Origin: Streptomyces sp. DG1A-41
Lineage (GTDB): Bacteria > Actinomycetota > Actinomycetes > Streptomycetales > Streptomycetaceae
Direction of reading: 5' to 3'
Assembly (NCBI RefSeq): GCF_037055355.1
Contig: NZ_CP146350.1
Coordinates: forward strand, 6,843,001-6,907,000
DNA length: 64,000 bases
A program made the position numbers and the translations under genes. This document shows positions 45,401 through 53,312 of the stretch, in pieces. The number at the start of each line of letters is the position of its first letter. Position 1 is the stretch's first letter. The notes under the pieces were generated by a model. That model saw only the letters and a program-made list of their open reading frames with translations. It was not told the DNA's origin and searched no databases.

Positions 45401-48400
45401 CGCGCTGATGGACGGCCTGGCGCAGACCTCCACGACCGTGGTCTCCGAGACGGTGAACGTCGCCGGCAAGACGCTGGCCCGGCCCAAGCGAGTCATCGCG
45501 CCGACGTCGGCCGTATCCGCCGCGACCTGCACGGCCACCCCGGCCACCAAGGGCTGCCGCGCACTGGAGTTCGTGTACGCGAGCACCACCACCGCGAACG
45601 CCTCCTCGCTCGGCGACTTCACCGACCAGGTCAAGGAGATCCGTCTCTGGTCGACCGACCCCGGCGCGGCATCGGCGACGTCCAAGGTCGTGCAGACCTA
45701 CCGGTACGACGACGCCGGCCGGCTGACCGAGACGTGGAACCCGCTGATCAGCCCCGCGCTGAAGACGCAGTACGCCTACGACACCGCGGGCCGCGTCACC
45801 CAGGTCACCCCGCCGGGTCAGCTTCCGTGGACCTTCACCTACGGCAAGGCCGGCTCCAGCAGCGCGGCCGGTGACGGCATGCTTCTGAAGGCGTCGCGGC
45901 CGGCGCTGCGGCAGGGCACCCTCGACGCGGTCGAAGGGACGGCCGCGACTAGCGTCGTCTATGACGTGCCGCTGACCGGCAGCACCGCCCCCTACAAGAT
46001 GGGCACTGCCGACGTCAAGGCATGGGGCCAGTCGGACGCCCCGACCGACGCGACCGCCGTGTTCCCCGCCGACGGCGTCCCGGCGTCGAACGCGGGCAGC
46101 GGCCTGACCGCCACGTCCTACAAGCGCGCCGACGTCACGTACATGGGTGTGTCGGGCCGCGCGGTGAACGCCGCGACGCCCGGCGGACACATGACGACCA
46201 CCGAGTACGACCGCTTCGGCAACACCGTCCGCGAGCTGACGGCGGCCAACCGGGCCGTGGCGCTCGGCACGACCGCCGCGGACCGCGCGATGCAGGCCGA
46301 GCTGGGCATCGCCTCCCTGGCCTCGTCCGAGCGCGCCGACCTGCTCACCACCAAGTCCGTCTACAACGACAACGGCACGCGTGAGCTGGAGGAGTTCGGC
46401 CCGCTGCGGCGCGTCGACCTGACCGCGGACCTGAAGTCCGGCACGACCACCCTGGTGGCGGCCGACTCGCCCGTCACTGCCCGGAGCTGGACGGTCAACG
46501 AGTACGACGCGGGCCGGCCGACCGACGGCACCGCCAAGGTGAAGGACCAGATCACCAAGGTCACCACCGGCGCCCAGGTCCGTGAGCACCCCGGTGTGCA
46601 CGGCGAGACCAGGGTCGTGCAGACCGCGTACGACTGGGCCAAGGGCCTGCCGGTGAAGTCGGTCCAGGACCCGGGCGGCCTCGCGATCACCACCACGACC
46701 GAGTACGACGCGCTGGGCCGTGTGGCCAAGACGTACAACACGGGCAGCACAGGCGCCGACGCGGGCACCGTAGTGACCACGTACTGGTCCGCGACCGGCA
46801 CCGGCACGTGCGCCGGCCGTCCGGAGTGGGCCGACCTGGTGTGCTCCACCGGACCCGGTGGCGCCATCACCGGCGGCGGCAGCAACCCGGCGCAACTCCC
46901 CACGACGAGCACCCAGTACGACTGGTGGGGCAACGCCACGGTCGGCACCGACACCGCCAACGGCGTCACGCGGACCACGACCACCAGCTACGACGCGGCG
47001 GGTCGCCCCGAGACCGTGAAGGTCACCGGCGGCACCGGCCAAGCCGTCCCGGAGACCACCACCGAGTACGACCCGGCCACCGGGCAGGAGATCCGCACGA
47101 CATCGCCGACCGGCGGCACCATCACGCAGGTCTACGACAAGCTCGGCCGAGTCGCCTCGTACACGGACGCCGACGGCGGCAAGACCACGACCGAATACGA
47201 TGCGCTGGACCGCCCGGTCAAGGTCAACGACACCGCCCCGTCCACCGTCACCTTCACCTACGACCACACCGCCGAGCCGCGCGGCCTGGCCACCAGGGCG
47301 ACGGACTCCGTCGCGGGTGTCTTCCAGGCGACGTACGACGCGGACGGCTCGGTCGCAACGGAGAAGCTGCCCGGCGGCTACACCCTCACCCAGACCGAGG
47401 ACACCACCGGCGCTCCGGTCGACCGCACCTACACCCGTGACAGTGACGGCACCGTGGTGATGTCCGACGCGGTCACCGAGTCCGTGCAGGGCCAGACGAC
47501 CAGCCACGCCGGCTGGTCGGACCAGACCTACCGCTACGACGCCGCCGGCCGCCTCGCCCAGGTCGACGACACGGTGGAGACGGTCTGCACCCGGCGCACC
47601 TACGGCTTCGACAAGCACACCAACCGCACGTCCCTGACCACGGCCGCCTCGGCGCCCGGTATGGACTGCCCGACGACCGGAGGAACCAGCAAGACCTCGA
47701 CCTTCGACAGCGCCGACCGCATCACCGACGGCGGCTACGCTTATGACGCGTTCGGCCGCACCACCGCCCTGCCGGGCGGCGTGAAAGTCGGCTACTACAC
47801 CAACGATCTCGCCCACCAGCAGACCAGCGGCACCAAGCGCCAGACCTGGACCCTCGACGCCGCACTGCGCTTCCGCGCGTGGACCGTGGAGACCAACAGC
47901 GGCGGAACCTGGTCACCGACCGAGAACAAGCTCAACCACTACGACGGCGACAACGACAATCCGCGCTGGGTCGTCGAGAACACCGCCACTGGTGTCCTGA
48001 CCCGCAACGTGGACTCCCTGTCCGGGGCCCTCGGCGCGGTCACCAGCGCCACCGGTGACACGGTGCTCCAGTTCACCGACATCCATGGCGACGTGGCGCT
48101 CCAGCTCCCGCTCAACGCGGGCGAGGCGCCTGTTGTCCTCGACACCGACGAGTACGGCAACCCGCGCGACAGGCAGCAGGCCGTGCGCTACGGCTGGCTG
48201 GGCGGAAAGCAGCGCTCCAGCGAGACAGTGGCCGGCTACACCCTCATGGGCGTACGCCAGTACAACCCCGCCACCGGCCGCTTCCTGTCGGTCGACCCCC
48301 AGCACGGCGGCAACGCCAACGCCTACGAGTACTGCTCGGCCGACCCGGTCAACTGCTTCGACCTCGACGGCAAATGGGGCTGGAAGAAGATCTTCAAGAG

Positions 48401-49202
48401 GGCCAAACGCTGGGCCTGGCGCAACAAGTGGGACATCGCGCTCACCGCGGCGGGCTTCATCCCCGGCCTCGGTGCCGCCGCCTGGGGCTACCGCGCCTAC
48501 CGCGGCTACCGCGCCCTGCGAGCCGCACGCACCATCGCCCGCAGCTGCCGCCGGAACTCCTTCCTGCCCGAGACGCCGGTCGTCATGGCCGACGGCAGCA
48601 CCAAACCGATCAGCCAGGTTCAGATCGGCGATCTGGTCCAGGCGGTCAACGAAATCACCGGTGAGACCACGATCTCCCCGGTCTCCGACGTGATCACCGG
48701 TCACGGCACCAAGGATCTCGTCACCCTGTCCGTGGACGCCGACGGCGACGGCAAGTCAAAGAGGATCACCGCGACCGCCAACCACCCGTTCTTCGTCCAG
48801 GGGCGCGGATGGGTCGACGCGATCCAGCTGACCCCCGGCTCGGTCTTGTCGAACCCCAGCAGGAGCGAGCCGAAGGTCACGGCCACCGACCGCACGCAGG
48901 CAGTCCGGACCGTCTTCAACCTGACCGTCGCCGGCACCCACACCTACTACGTGGTGGCTGACGGACAGTCCGCGCTTGTCCACAATTGTGCCCGCCGGAT
49001 CCCCAAGAAGCGAGGCTGGAAGGATCTGCGCACGCCGACGAAGTTCAAGTCGAAGGCACAGGCGATAGCAGCTGCCCGGCGCGATGCCCGAATGGGCGGC
49101 CGCTGCAGATACCGTGGAGTCTGCTCCTCTGGCAACCACGTCCACGTGGACTACTTCAACAGGCGCGGGCAGATCTCTCACACCCGCCACTACAACTGGT
49201 GA
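42477..49202 (+). CDS. Secreted RHS/YD-repeat polymorphic toxin with Hint autoprotease and C-terminal toxin tail
   Basis: 2241 residues. A signal peptide (hydrophobic WIAGGLSLALAVTLLDGAYA) ends near residue 42. Residues 60-500 contain a jelly-roll-like and DNRLRE-type region (VDWSNDTELDFGNPG). Then come fibronectin-like segments and, from about 1070 to 1900, many YD repeats (YRYDDAGRLTETWN, TEYDALGRVAKTYN). The RHS core ends near 1924-1960 with GVRQYNPATGRFLSVDP. A hydrophobic pre-toxin stretch (DIALTAAGFIPGLGAAAWGY) precedes a Hint domain from Cys2024 (CRRNSFLPETPVVMADG) to His2169-Asn2170-Cys2171. Cleavage there would free a 70-residue basic tail ending HVHVDYFNRRGQISHTRHYNW minus its first residues. 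I do not recognise the tail family. The next gene is the probable immunity gene. Confidence 0.93.
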   Translation: MIHDPASHRRRHPRSGGSTRWIAGGLSLALAVTLLDGAYAAAAPVPQSTKAPKKAAATQAVDIPSARVAARLSGKRVEALSERTESSTTWVNKDGSLTTELTAGPTRFRDEDTDDWRDVDLALVREDGGSVEPKAHPRGLRLTGRTGKPATSLTAAREAKATDLVSLGEGDQRITLQWKGGLPQPKLDGTRAQYVNAVPGADVVVEATRTGFEQFVEVKERPEQGNYSYTLPLKAKGLKVKHLPDGSVQFTDKKNKKRAVMPAPVMWDATVDERSGEHTRKAKVGLKVVKKRSSIDLVITPDAKFLADPDTKYPVTVDPSTSSLSNVFDTYVQQGETVDWSNDTELDFGNPGTKNADGTPRTAQSFISWNTSPVQDALVSSAKLSLWNFHSGNTDCKPYPWEVWSSGAASTSSRWTNRPTMTAKKATSTETRGNPGCSTQSDGWIHADVTTLMQEWASAKATRGHMGIRASDESATAQWKRVNSANAASNPPKLVVNYNYRPRTGTKQEAGPPYFSYSGAYVVNTTTPTLRDTFVDADGDKVNGTFQIFDNATNTQVGDVIVSKYVPSGQVASVTVPSGVLTNGKTYKFRTSPYDGSHYNNGWSAWKTFTVDTTAPSAPTSITSTDYPTPQWVKGAGQAGTFTVTPKGTDHNWLEWSLDGMTWTKVATGGSTAARALSITPPKDGTHTLQVRQVDKGDNKSEAVDYTFHAGPGGFVRPDEGERTARRLPLVAEADGSKYDKVSFSWRRSEADAWERIPAGDVTSSGTPLTAWPVALTAGRNDQLVWDATTTVDPDGTAQIKADFTGPDNASGSTQPLSVVVDRNASGAATDEIGPGSLNLLTGDYSLSATDTSHFDLSVTRTASSRRPDAGEQQTGQVAIFGKEWVSGTAADATDSDYSHLRRISDTAVAVVDIEGEEISFTANAAKTGWIPEPGSEELTLKGSVSSTFTLSDTEGTVTEFTKPDPAATTWQVSSALMDGLAQTSTTVVSETVNVAGKTLARPKRVIAPTSAVSAATCTATPATKGCRALEFVYASTTTANASSLGDFTDQVKEIRLWSTDPGAASATSKVVQTYRYDDAGRLTETWNPLISPALKTQYAYDTAGRVTQVTPPGQLPWTFTYGKAGSSSAAGDGMLLKASRPALRQGTLDAVEGTAATSVVYDVPLTGSTAPYKMGTADVKAWGQSDAPTDATAVFPADGVPASNAGSGLTATSYKRADVTYMGVSGRAVNAATPGGHMTTTEYDRFGNTVRELTAANRAVALGTTAADRAMQAELGIASLASSERADLLTTKSVYNDNGTRELEEFGPLRRVDLTADLKSGTTTLVAADSPVTARSWTVNEYDAGRPTDGTAKVKDQITKVTTGAQVREHPGVHGETRVVQTAYDWAKGLPVKSVQDPGGLAITTTTEYDALGRVAKTYNTGSTGADAGTVVTTYWSATGTGTCAGRPEWADLVCSTGPGGAITGGGSNPAQLPTTSTQYDWWGNATVGTDTANGVTRTTTTSYDAAGRPETVKVTGGTGQAVPETTTEYDPATGQEIRTTSPTGGTITQVYDKLGRVASYTDADGGKTTTEYDALDRPVKVNDTAPSTVTFTYDHTAEPRGLATRATDSVAGVFQATYDADGSVATEKLPGGYTLTQTEDTTGAPVDRTYTRDSDGTVVMSDAVTESVQGQTTSHAGWSDQTYRYDAAGRLAQVDDTVETVCTRRTYGFDKHTNRTSLTTAASAPGMDCPTTGGTSKTSTFDSADRITDGGYAYDAFGRTTALPGGVKVGYYTNDLAHQQTSGTKRQTWTLDAALRFRAWTVETNSGGTWSPTENKLNHYDGDNDNPRWVVENTATGVLTRNVDSLSGALGAVTSATGDTVLQFTDIHGDVALQLPLNAGEAPVVLDTDEYGNPRDRQQAVRYGWLGGKQRSSETVAGYTLMGVRQYNPATGRFLSVDPQHGGNANAYEYCSADPVNCFDLDGKWGWKKIFKRAKRWAWRNKWDIALTAAGFIPGLGAAAWGYRAYRGYRALRAARTIARSCRRNSFLPETPVVMADGSTKPISQVQIGDLVQAVNEITGETTISPVSDVITGHGTKDLVTLSVDADGDGKSKRITATANHPFFVQGRGWVDAIQLTPGSVLSNPSRSEPKVTATDRTQAVRTVFNLTVAGTHTYYVVADGQSALVHNCARRIPKKRGWKDLRTPTKFKSKAQAIAAARRDARMGGRCRYRGVCSSGNHVHVDYFNRRGQISHTRHYNW

Positions 49203-49236
49203 CGGGACGACACGGTCAGAAATCGGCCGGAGAATC

Positions 49237-49260
49237 GGAAACAACGGAAGCAACGGAAAC
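49237..49260 (+). repeat. Short 9-bp tandem repeat between toxin and immunity genes
   Basis: GGAAACAAC, GGAAGCAAC and GGAAAC follow each other at 49237-49260, just before the immunity gene start at 49273. It may include the weak ribosome site of that gene. Confidence 0.6.
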
Positions 49261-49272
49261 GGTGTCGAGCAC

Positions 49273-49803
49273 ATGAGTATCCCTGCCGCGCTGAATGAGC
49301 TCGTGGCTGCCTTGACCGAACATGCCGAGGTGATGTCCGGAGAGGAAGTCGCACCTCAACGGGCTGTCGACGTCATTGAGCGGGTACGTGCCGCCGCAGC
49401 GCGCTACTCCGACGCAACCTTCGAATCATCGGGTTGGGGGAGTCCTTTCTCCGACCTGTTCGATGGCGAGGAACAGGTCGAGGACACGGAAGAGAACGAG
49501 TTCGGTGACGGATCAGTACCCGGAGATGCCGAGCGCATCAGCATCACGGGCCGCTGGGACTTCGTCGTGACGGACCAGGAGGCGTGGTTTGCGCACGTAG
49601 CCCAAGGGCTGGACGCTCTCGGTGCCGGTGACTGCGCCGTGGAACTGAACAGTGCAGCTCAGGCGATGCATGAGCTTCTCGCCCACGACGCTCCCTTCCA
49701 CAGCTACACGCGCCACGGCCTTGCTGACGGCGGTCAGGATTGGGTGATCGAGCAGATCCCGAAGACACTGTCCGAAGCATCGGATGAGGAGCATCGCGCC
49801 TGA
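49273..49803 (+). CDS. Candidate immunity protein for the RHS toxin
   Basis: 176 residues from ATG 49273, 70 bp after the toxin gene on the same strand. The protein is strongly acidic (FDGEEQVEDTEENEFGDGS; few basic residues) with no signal peptide or membrane segment, while the toxin tail is strongly basic. An acidic cytoplasmic protein directly downstream of a polymorphic toxin is the usual sign of immunity. The C-terminal half (RWDFVVTDQEAWFAHVAQGL) resembles no family I can name. A terminator hairpin follows at 49869. The role is inferred from position and charge only. Confidence 0.75.
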   Translation: MSIPAALNELVAALTEHAEVMSGEEVAPQRAVDVIERVRAAAARYSDATFESSGWGSPFSDLFDGEEQVEDTEENEFGDGSVPGDAERISITGRWDFVVTDQEAWFAHVAQGLDALGAGDCAVELNSAAQAMHELLAHDAPFHSYTRHGLADGGQDWVIEQIPKTLSEASDEEHRA

Positions 49804-49868
49804 GTCGCGGCAGACGTCGACAACGTTGAGAGACGATGGTGTTGACGTAAGAAGCGGACGATGAACGT

Positions 49869-49898
49869 CGGGGCGGCCAGGAACTCCTGGCCGCCCCG
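49869..49898 (+). terminator. Terminator after the toxin-immunity pair
   Basis: CGGGGCGGCCAGGA (49869-49882), a two-base spacer, and TCCTGGCCGCCCCG (49885-49898) make a perfect 14-bp stem. No T run follows, as is common in Streptomyces. Confidence 0.8.
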
Positions 49899-49952
49899 AT
49901 CCAAGTCAGTGAGCGTCATCAGCGCTCGAGCGGCCCCGCATCACGGACTGGA

Positions 49953-50258
49953 ATGGATATGAGCGGAATGAGCGCCAAGGTCACGGTCACGGACATGGTG
50001 GTCGCCTACGCGGTCTTGGCCGATGCGAGCAACGCCTGCGATGCCGTCGACGAGGTGGTGGTGGCCGCGGACAGTTGGAAAGCGGCGATCGACCTCATGC
50101 GTGCCTGCGGGTACCGGAAGGTCCCCAAGCACCCCGCTCGCAACAACGTCGACCGTGACGCGGTGGAAGTGGCGTACGCGACGTCCGGCAAGGTATTCCG
50201 CAGACGCTTCGGCAGTAAGGCGCCATGGGTCCCGGTCTCTCACAGCGGAAGAGACTGA
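49953..50258 (+). CDS. Small protein of unknown function in the RHS island
   Basis: 101 residues from ATG 49953; in-frame ATGs at 49959 and 49968 are alternatives. It is alpha-beta in pattern (VTVTDMVVAYAVLADASNAC, VVVAADSWKAAIDLMRACGY) with a basic C-terminal part (RNNVDRDAVEVAYATSGKVF). No membrane segment is seen. It lies after the terminator of the toxin-immunity pair and could be an orphan immunity gene from an earlier toxin cassette. I cannot support a specific function. Confidence 0.6.
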   Translation: MDMSGMSAKVTVTDMVVAYAVLADASNACDAVDEVVVAADSWKAAIDLMRACGYRKVPKHPARNNVDRDAVEVAYATSGKVFRRRFGSKAPWVPVSHSGRD

Positions 50259-50585
50259 ACCCATGACGGTTCACACCGCCTTGGAGCTATTGACCGCCCC
50301 TCCGCAGCGACGTTGCGGAGCCGTCGGCATGACAACCGGTCGTGACCACGGTCTCGAAGGCCGCCGACATCCGTTGGGAGACCCTGGAGCCCATCCTTGA
50401 CACCCTCCACCACCGACCAGCGGCGGCTTGGATAAAGTGCGGAGCGCTCCGACTGCCGGAGCTCAACCGCGCCGCCACAGAACGCGCCGAGCGCCGCAGC
50501 CACACCCCACGGTGTGTCGCCGCGTTCGCAAGCCTTCCGCCGGTGCACAGATACGGCCGGGGCCGTGATCCGAATGGGGTGGGGA
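50259..50585. other. Intergenic region with hairpin before the DUF1906 gene
   Basis: No gene is supported. CTCCGCA (50300-50306), a 7-base loop and TGCGGAG (50314-50320) form a hairpin that may end transcription of the preceding small gene. The rest probably contains the DUF1906 promoter. Confidence 0.5.
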
Positions 50586-51413
50586 ATGACCAAGCACAGG
50601 CTGTCCAGGAGAGGCCGTTACATCGCGTGGTCCACGACAGGCGTCGTCGTGGTCGCCGGTGCCGGGATCGCGGCGCAGGCCTCCATGGCCGCCTCGAGCT
50701 GGCCGGCGCAGAAGACGTACACGGGCCGGGCCTTTGACACCTGCACGGCGCCCTCCCTCGCCGCGATGAGGGCGTGGAAGACCGGCTTCTACGGCGCAGC
50801 CGCGGTCTACATCGGCGGCAAGAACCGCGGCTGCGCCCAGCCCAACCTCACCGCGTCCTGGGTGAAGTCGGTCAGCACCGCCGGGTGGAAGCTCATCCCG
50901 CTCTACGTCGGCGCCCAGCCGCCCTGCCAGACCAGCAGAAACCCGGAGAGGTTCACCGCCACCACAGCAGCCGCCCTCGGCAAGAGCAACGCCGAGGACG
51001 CCGTCGCCAAGGCATCCGCACTCGGCATGAAGCCCGGCAGCCCCATCTACCTCAACATGGAGTCGTACGACATCACGAACAAAGCGTGCAACGACGCCAC
51101 CCTGACGTACGTGCGCTCCTTCACCAAGACCCTGCGAGCCAAGACATACCGTGCCGGGCTCTACGGCTTCAGCAGCTCCAGCGCCAAGGCCATCGCCACG
51201 GCCACCGACCGGACCGACCTCCCCGGCAACCTCTGGTACGCGCTGTGGAACAACAAGAACACCACCACCGCCGACTGGCCCTGGAATTCCAAGCTCTACA
51301 CCGACCACAGCCGTGCCCACCAGTACATGGTCAACAGCAAGGAGACCCGCGGCGGCCACACCATCACCGTCGACCGCAACGCCTGGGACGCCCCGGTGGC
51401 CATCACCGGATAG
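50586..51413 (+). CDS. Secreted DUF1906 glycoside hydrolase-like protein
   Basis: 275 residues from ATG 50586. The N-terminus is basic followed by a hydrophobic stretch (YIAWSTTGVVVVAGAGIAAQ) and AxA-type cleavage near residue 36. The mature part is the DUF1906 TIM-barrel-like domain starting GRAFDTCTAPSLAAMRAW. Conserved segments are YIGGKNRGCAQPNLT, LIPLYVGAQPPC and PIYLNMESYD, with acidic residues where a glycosidase would keep catalysts. Members include the mycobacterial Rv2525c type and are thought to act on cell-wall glycans. In this island it may be an accessory of the toxin system or an independent passenger. Confidence 0.88.
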   Translation: MTKHRLSRRGRYIAWSTTGVVVVAGAGIAAQASMAASSWPAQKTYTGRAFDTCTAPSLAAMRAWKTGFYGAAAVYIGGKNRGCAQPNLTASWVKSVSTAGWKLIPLYVGAQPPCQTSRNPERFTATTAAALGKSNAEDAVAKASALGMKPGSPIYLNMESYDITNKACNDATLTYVRSFTKTLRAKTYRAGLYGFSSSSAKAIATATDRTDLPGNLWYALWNNKNTTTADWPWNSKLYTDHSRAHQYMVNSKETRGGHTITVDRNAWDAPVAITG

Positions 51414-51466
51414 AGGCCGGATCGGCCGTGATACCCGGGCACCAAGGCATCTGGGAGTGCTTCCTG

Positions 51467-51896
51467 CGTCGGCAAGTGCAAGGTGGCGAAGAAGAGCTTC
51501 CCGGCACAGACTACGTCCAAGAGTGCCGAGCCCTACGGCCAGTTTTTCATGGACACCACCGTCAACACCGCTGCCGCCAAGCAGCGGGGAACCGGCCGCA
51601 GCGTCGCCTCCCTGGACGTCCACCAACCCGCAGTGGGCGGCGCCGTCAGAGCTGACGAATCTTTCTACCGTGGTCCTCCGCTGTGACAACGCACTGCCCG
51701 GCGCTCCCCGACAGGTCGGCTGCGTGAACGTGCAGGCTGTGCCGGTGATCAGCTACAGCCTGAACGGGCCATGGCCGGAGGTCGCCAAGCTCATCAAGGA
51801 CTGCCGGGCAAATACGGCACGACGAACTACGTGACACGGCTCACCGACCGCAGGAAGATCAAGCTCTGTCCCGGAATCGGTGGCAACGAAGGGTGA
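51467..51896 (+). pseudogene. Decayed NucA/NucB-type nuclease fragment
   Basis: Fragments in three frames read in order: KKSFPAQTTSKSAEPYGQFF, then VVLRCDNALPGAPRQVGCVN and PVISYSLNGPWPEVAKLIKD, then GLPGKYGTTNYVTRLTDRRK. The pattern 'RCDNA..G...GCV ... KYGTTNYLTRLTD' is what precedes the catalytic CDEYPFA motif in Streptomyces NucA/NucB-like DNase precursors. The catalytic motif itself is missing; the frame stops at 51894. It could be a former toxin cassette of the RHS locus or a separate secreted nuclease. Confidence 0.5.
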
Positions 51897-51914
51897 CGGC
51901 CATCGTGGCGTGGT

Positions 51915-52680
51915 GTGCGCGATGTCAATGAGCTTGTGGATGTGGTGTTTTCGGGACTGTCGGTCCTCGTCATCGAGGACGTGACGGACGAGGGCGAGGC
52001 CATCCGGGTGTCGGCTCGGACCCGGGACGATCCGGTGCCGTGCCCGGTGCGCGGTCAGCCGACGGGGCGGGTGCATGGTTTCCACGGGCGGGTGGTCGCG
52101 GACGTGCCGGTGGACGGACGGCGGGTCGTGGCGTCGGTGCGGGCCCGGCGCCTGGTCTGTCCGGTGCTCGGCTGCCCGCGGCAGACGTTCCGTGAGCAGG
52201 TTCCCGGCGTCGTGGAGTGCTACCAGCGTCGCACCAATTGCCTGGCAGACCAACTCGGCTCCGTGGTCAAGGAGTTAGCGGGCCGGGCGGGCGCCCGTCT
52301 CTCCCGCGTGATCTCCCGCTCGACCGAACTGCGCATGCTCATGCGAAGGGCGGCACCGCCGCTGCGCGTCCCGCGCGTGCTCGGCATCGATGACATCGCC
52401 CTCAAGCGTCGGCACCGCTACGCCACCGCGATCATCGACGCCGAGACCGGCGAGCGGATCGACGTCCTGCCCGAGCGCACCGCCCAGACCCTGGCCGCGT
52501 GGCTACGTGAGGCCGCATACGTCTGCCGCGACGGCTCCGGCTCCTACGGCGAGGCGATCCGCCAGGCGCTCCCTGAAGCGGTGCAGGTCAGTGACCTGGC
52601 AGCTCACCGTAGGCAGCCAGGGCCCGCAACCAAATGGTCCCGCTCAAGCACGTCCAGGGGTGATCTGGTGCTCCCGTTGC
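51915..52680 (+). pseudogene. Truncated ISL3-family transposase
   Basis: Residues 1-230 match an ISL3 transposase: RVSARTRDDPVPCPVRGQPT (a zinc finger that has lost a cysteine), RRLVCPVLGCPRQTFREQVP, the DDE-domain start VLGIDDIALKRRHRYATAII, and RDGSGSYGEAIRQALPEAVQ. After QVSD the reading frame breaks and the remaining half, including the rest of the catalytic triad, is lost. The element is dead. No terminal inverted repeats could be placed. Confidence 0.75.
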
Positions 52681-52759
52681 GCGCTGGTGAGCGCCTGGCC
52701 GGAGGCACCCCGCCCTGGACCTCGACCGGGCCCGAAGGATCTTGGAGGGGAAGACCTTG

Positions 52760-53066
52760 GGGAGGGCTGGACGGAGCGGTTGCTCTTCGACATGATCGCT
52801 GTCGTGATGCCCGGCGCCCGCGCCGTCCTGCGCCGCCTGACAGACCCGGGCCGCACGGCCACCTACGACGGCATCCAGGCGCATTTCGTCGATCACCCCA
52901 ACACACCGATCCCGCAGGAGAGGATTGGGGACGCTCACCAGCGTCCGCGCGGTACGTCGCCGGTGCGATGTGCCGGTTTGGTGTCAAGCGCTCCAGCGCC
53001 GGGTGTCGTTCCGAGCCGGGGCAGCGGCGGGAGACCGTCTGGCCAGCCGCCGTCGGCACCTTCTGA
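52760..53066 (+). pseudogene. Fragment of an unrecognised protein
   Basis: A coding-like stretch TERLLFDMIAVVMPGARAVL and DGIQAHFVDHPNTPIPQERI breaks at about 52928. It seems to continue in another frame as TLTSVRAVRRR. It begins directly after the transposase remnant and ends before the right repeat. I do not know the family. It may be the inactivated neighbour of the inserted element. Confidence 0.35.
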
Positions 53067-53185
53067 TGGAGGTCAGGGCGCTGTGGCCCCACTCGACTCG
53101 GCTGGGACGAGACTCCGCTCTGTGACGCTCGTTTGACGCTCCAGGCCGCCGTACAGCCGTCTGGAACGGGGCTTCGTGCGACATC

Positions 53186-53312
53186 TTTCCGATGACGTCG
53201 CACGTGGAGTGCGTGGCGATTTTGTAGCCCGCTGCAAAGGGGATTTGACCTGTAGTTTCCCGGTTTCTCAGGGATGGCCGGATGTGCTCGACATGTTTCC
53301 CACGCAGCATGA
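53186..53312 (+). repeat. Right copy of island-flanking direct repeat (att-like)
   Basis: 53186-53221 is identical to 41219-41254 and encodes the FPMTSHVECVAI segment of the TrmA-like protein. Here the frame then reads TTG TAG, so a stop replaces the following glutamate codon; the next bases still look like PAAKG and a stop. Similarity to the left copy fades beyond about 53312. No remainder of the methyltransferase gene lies upstream of this copy, so it is a displaced gene end. Confidence 0.75.

Noticed and set aside
42393..47816. Open frame of 1807 codons antisense to the RHS gene
   Set aside because: Its translation is Gly/Val/Arg/Asp-rich without domains and mirrors the codon structure of the RHS gene. 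Long antisense frames are expected in very GC-rich coding DNA.
45690..48300. Repetitive character suggestive of a DNA repeat array
   Set aside because: The periodicity is at protein level (YD repeats); the DNA units vary in length and sequence. It is neither a CRISPR nor a satellite.
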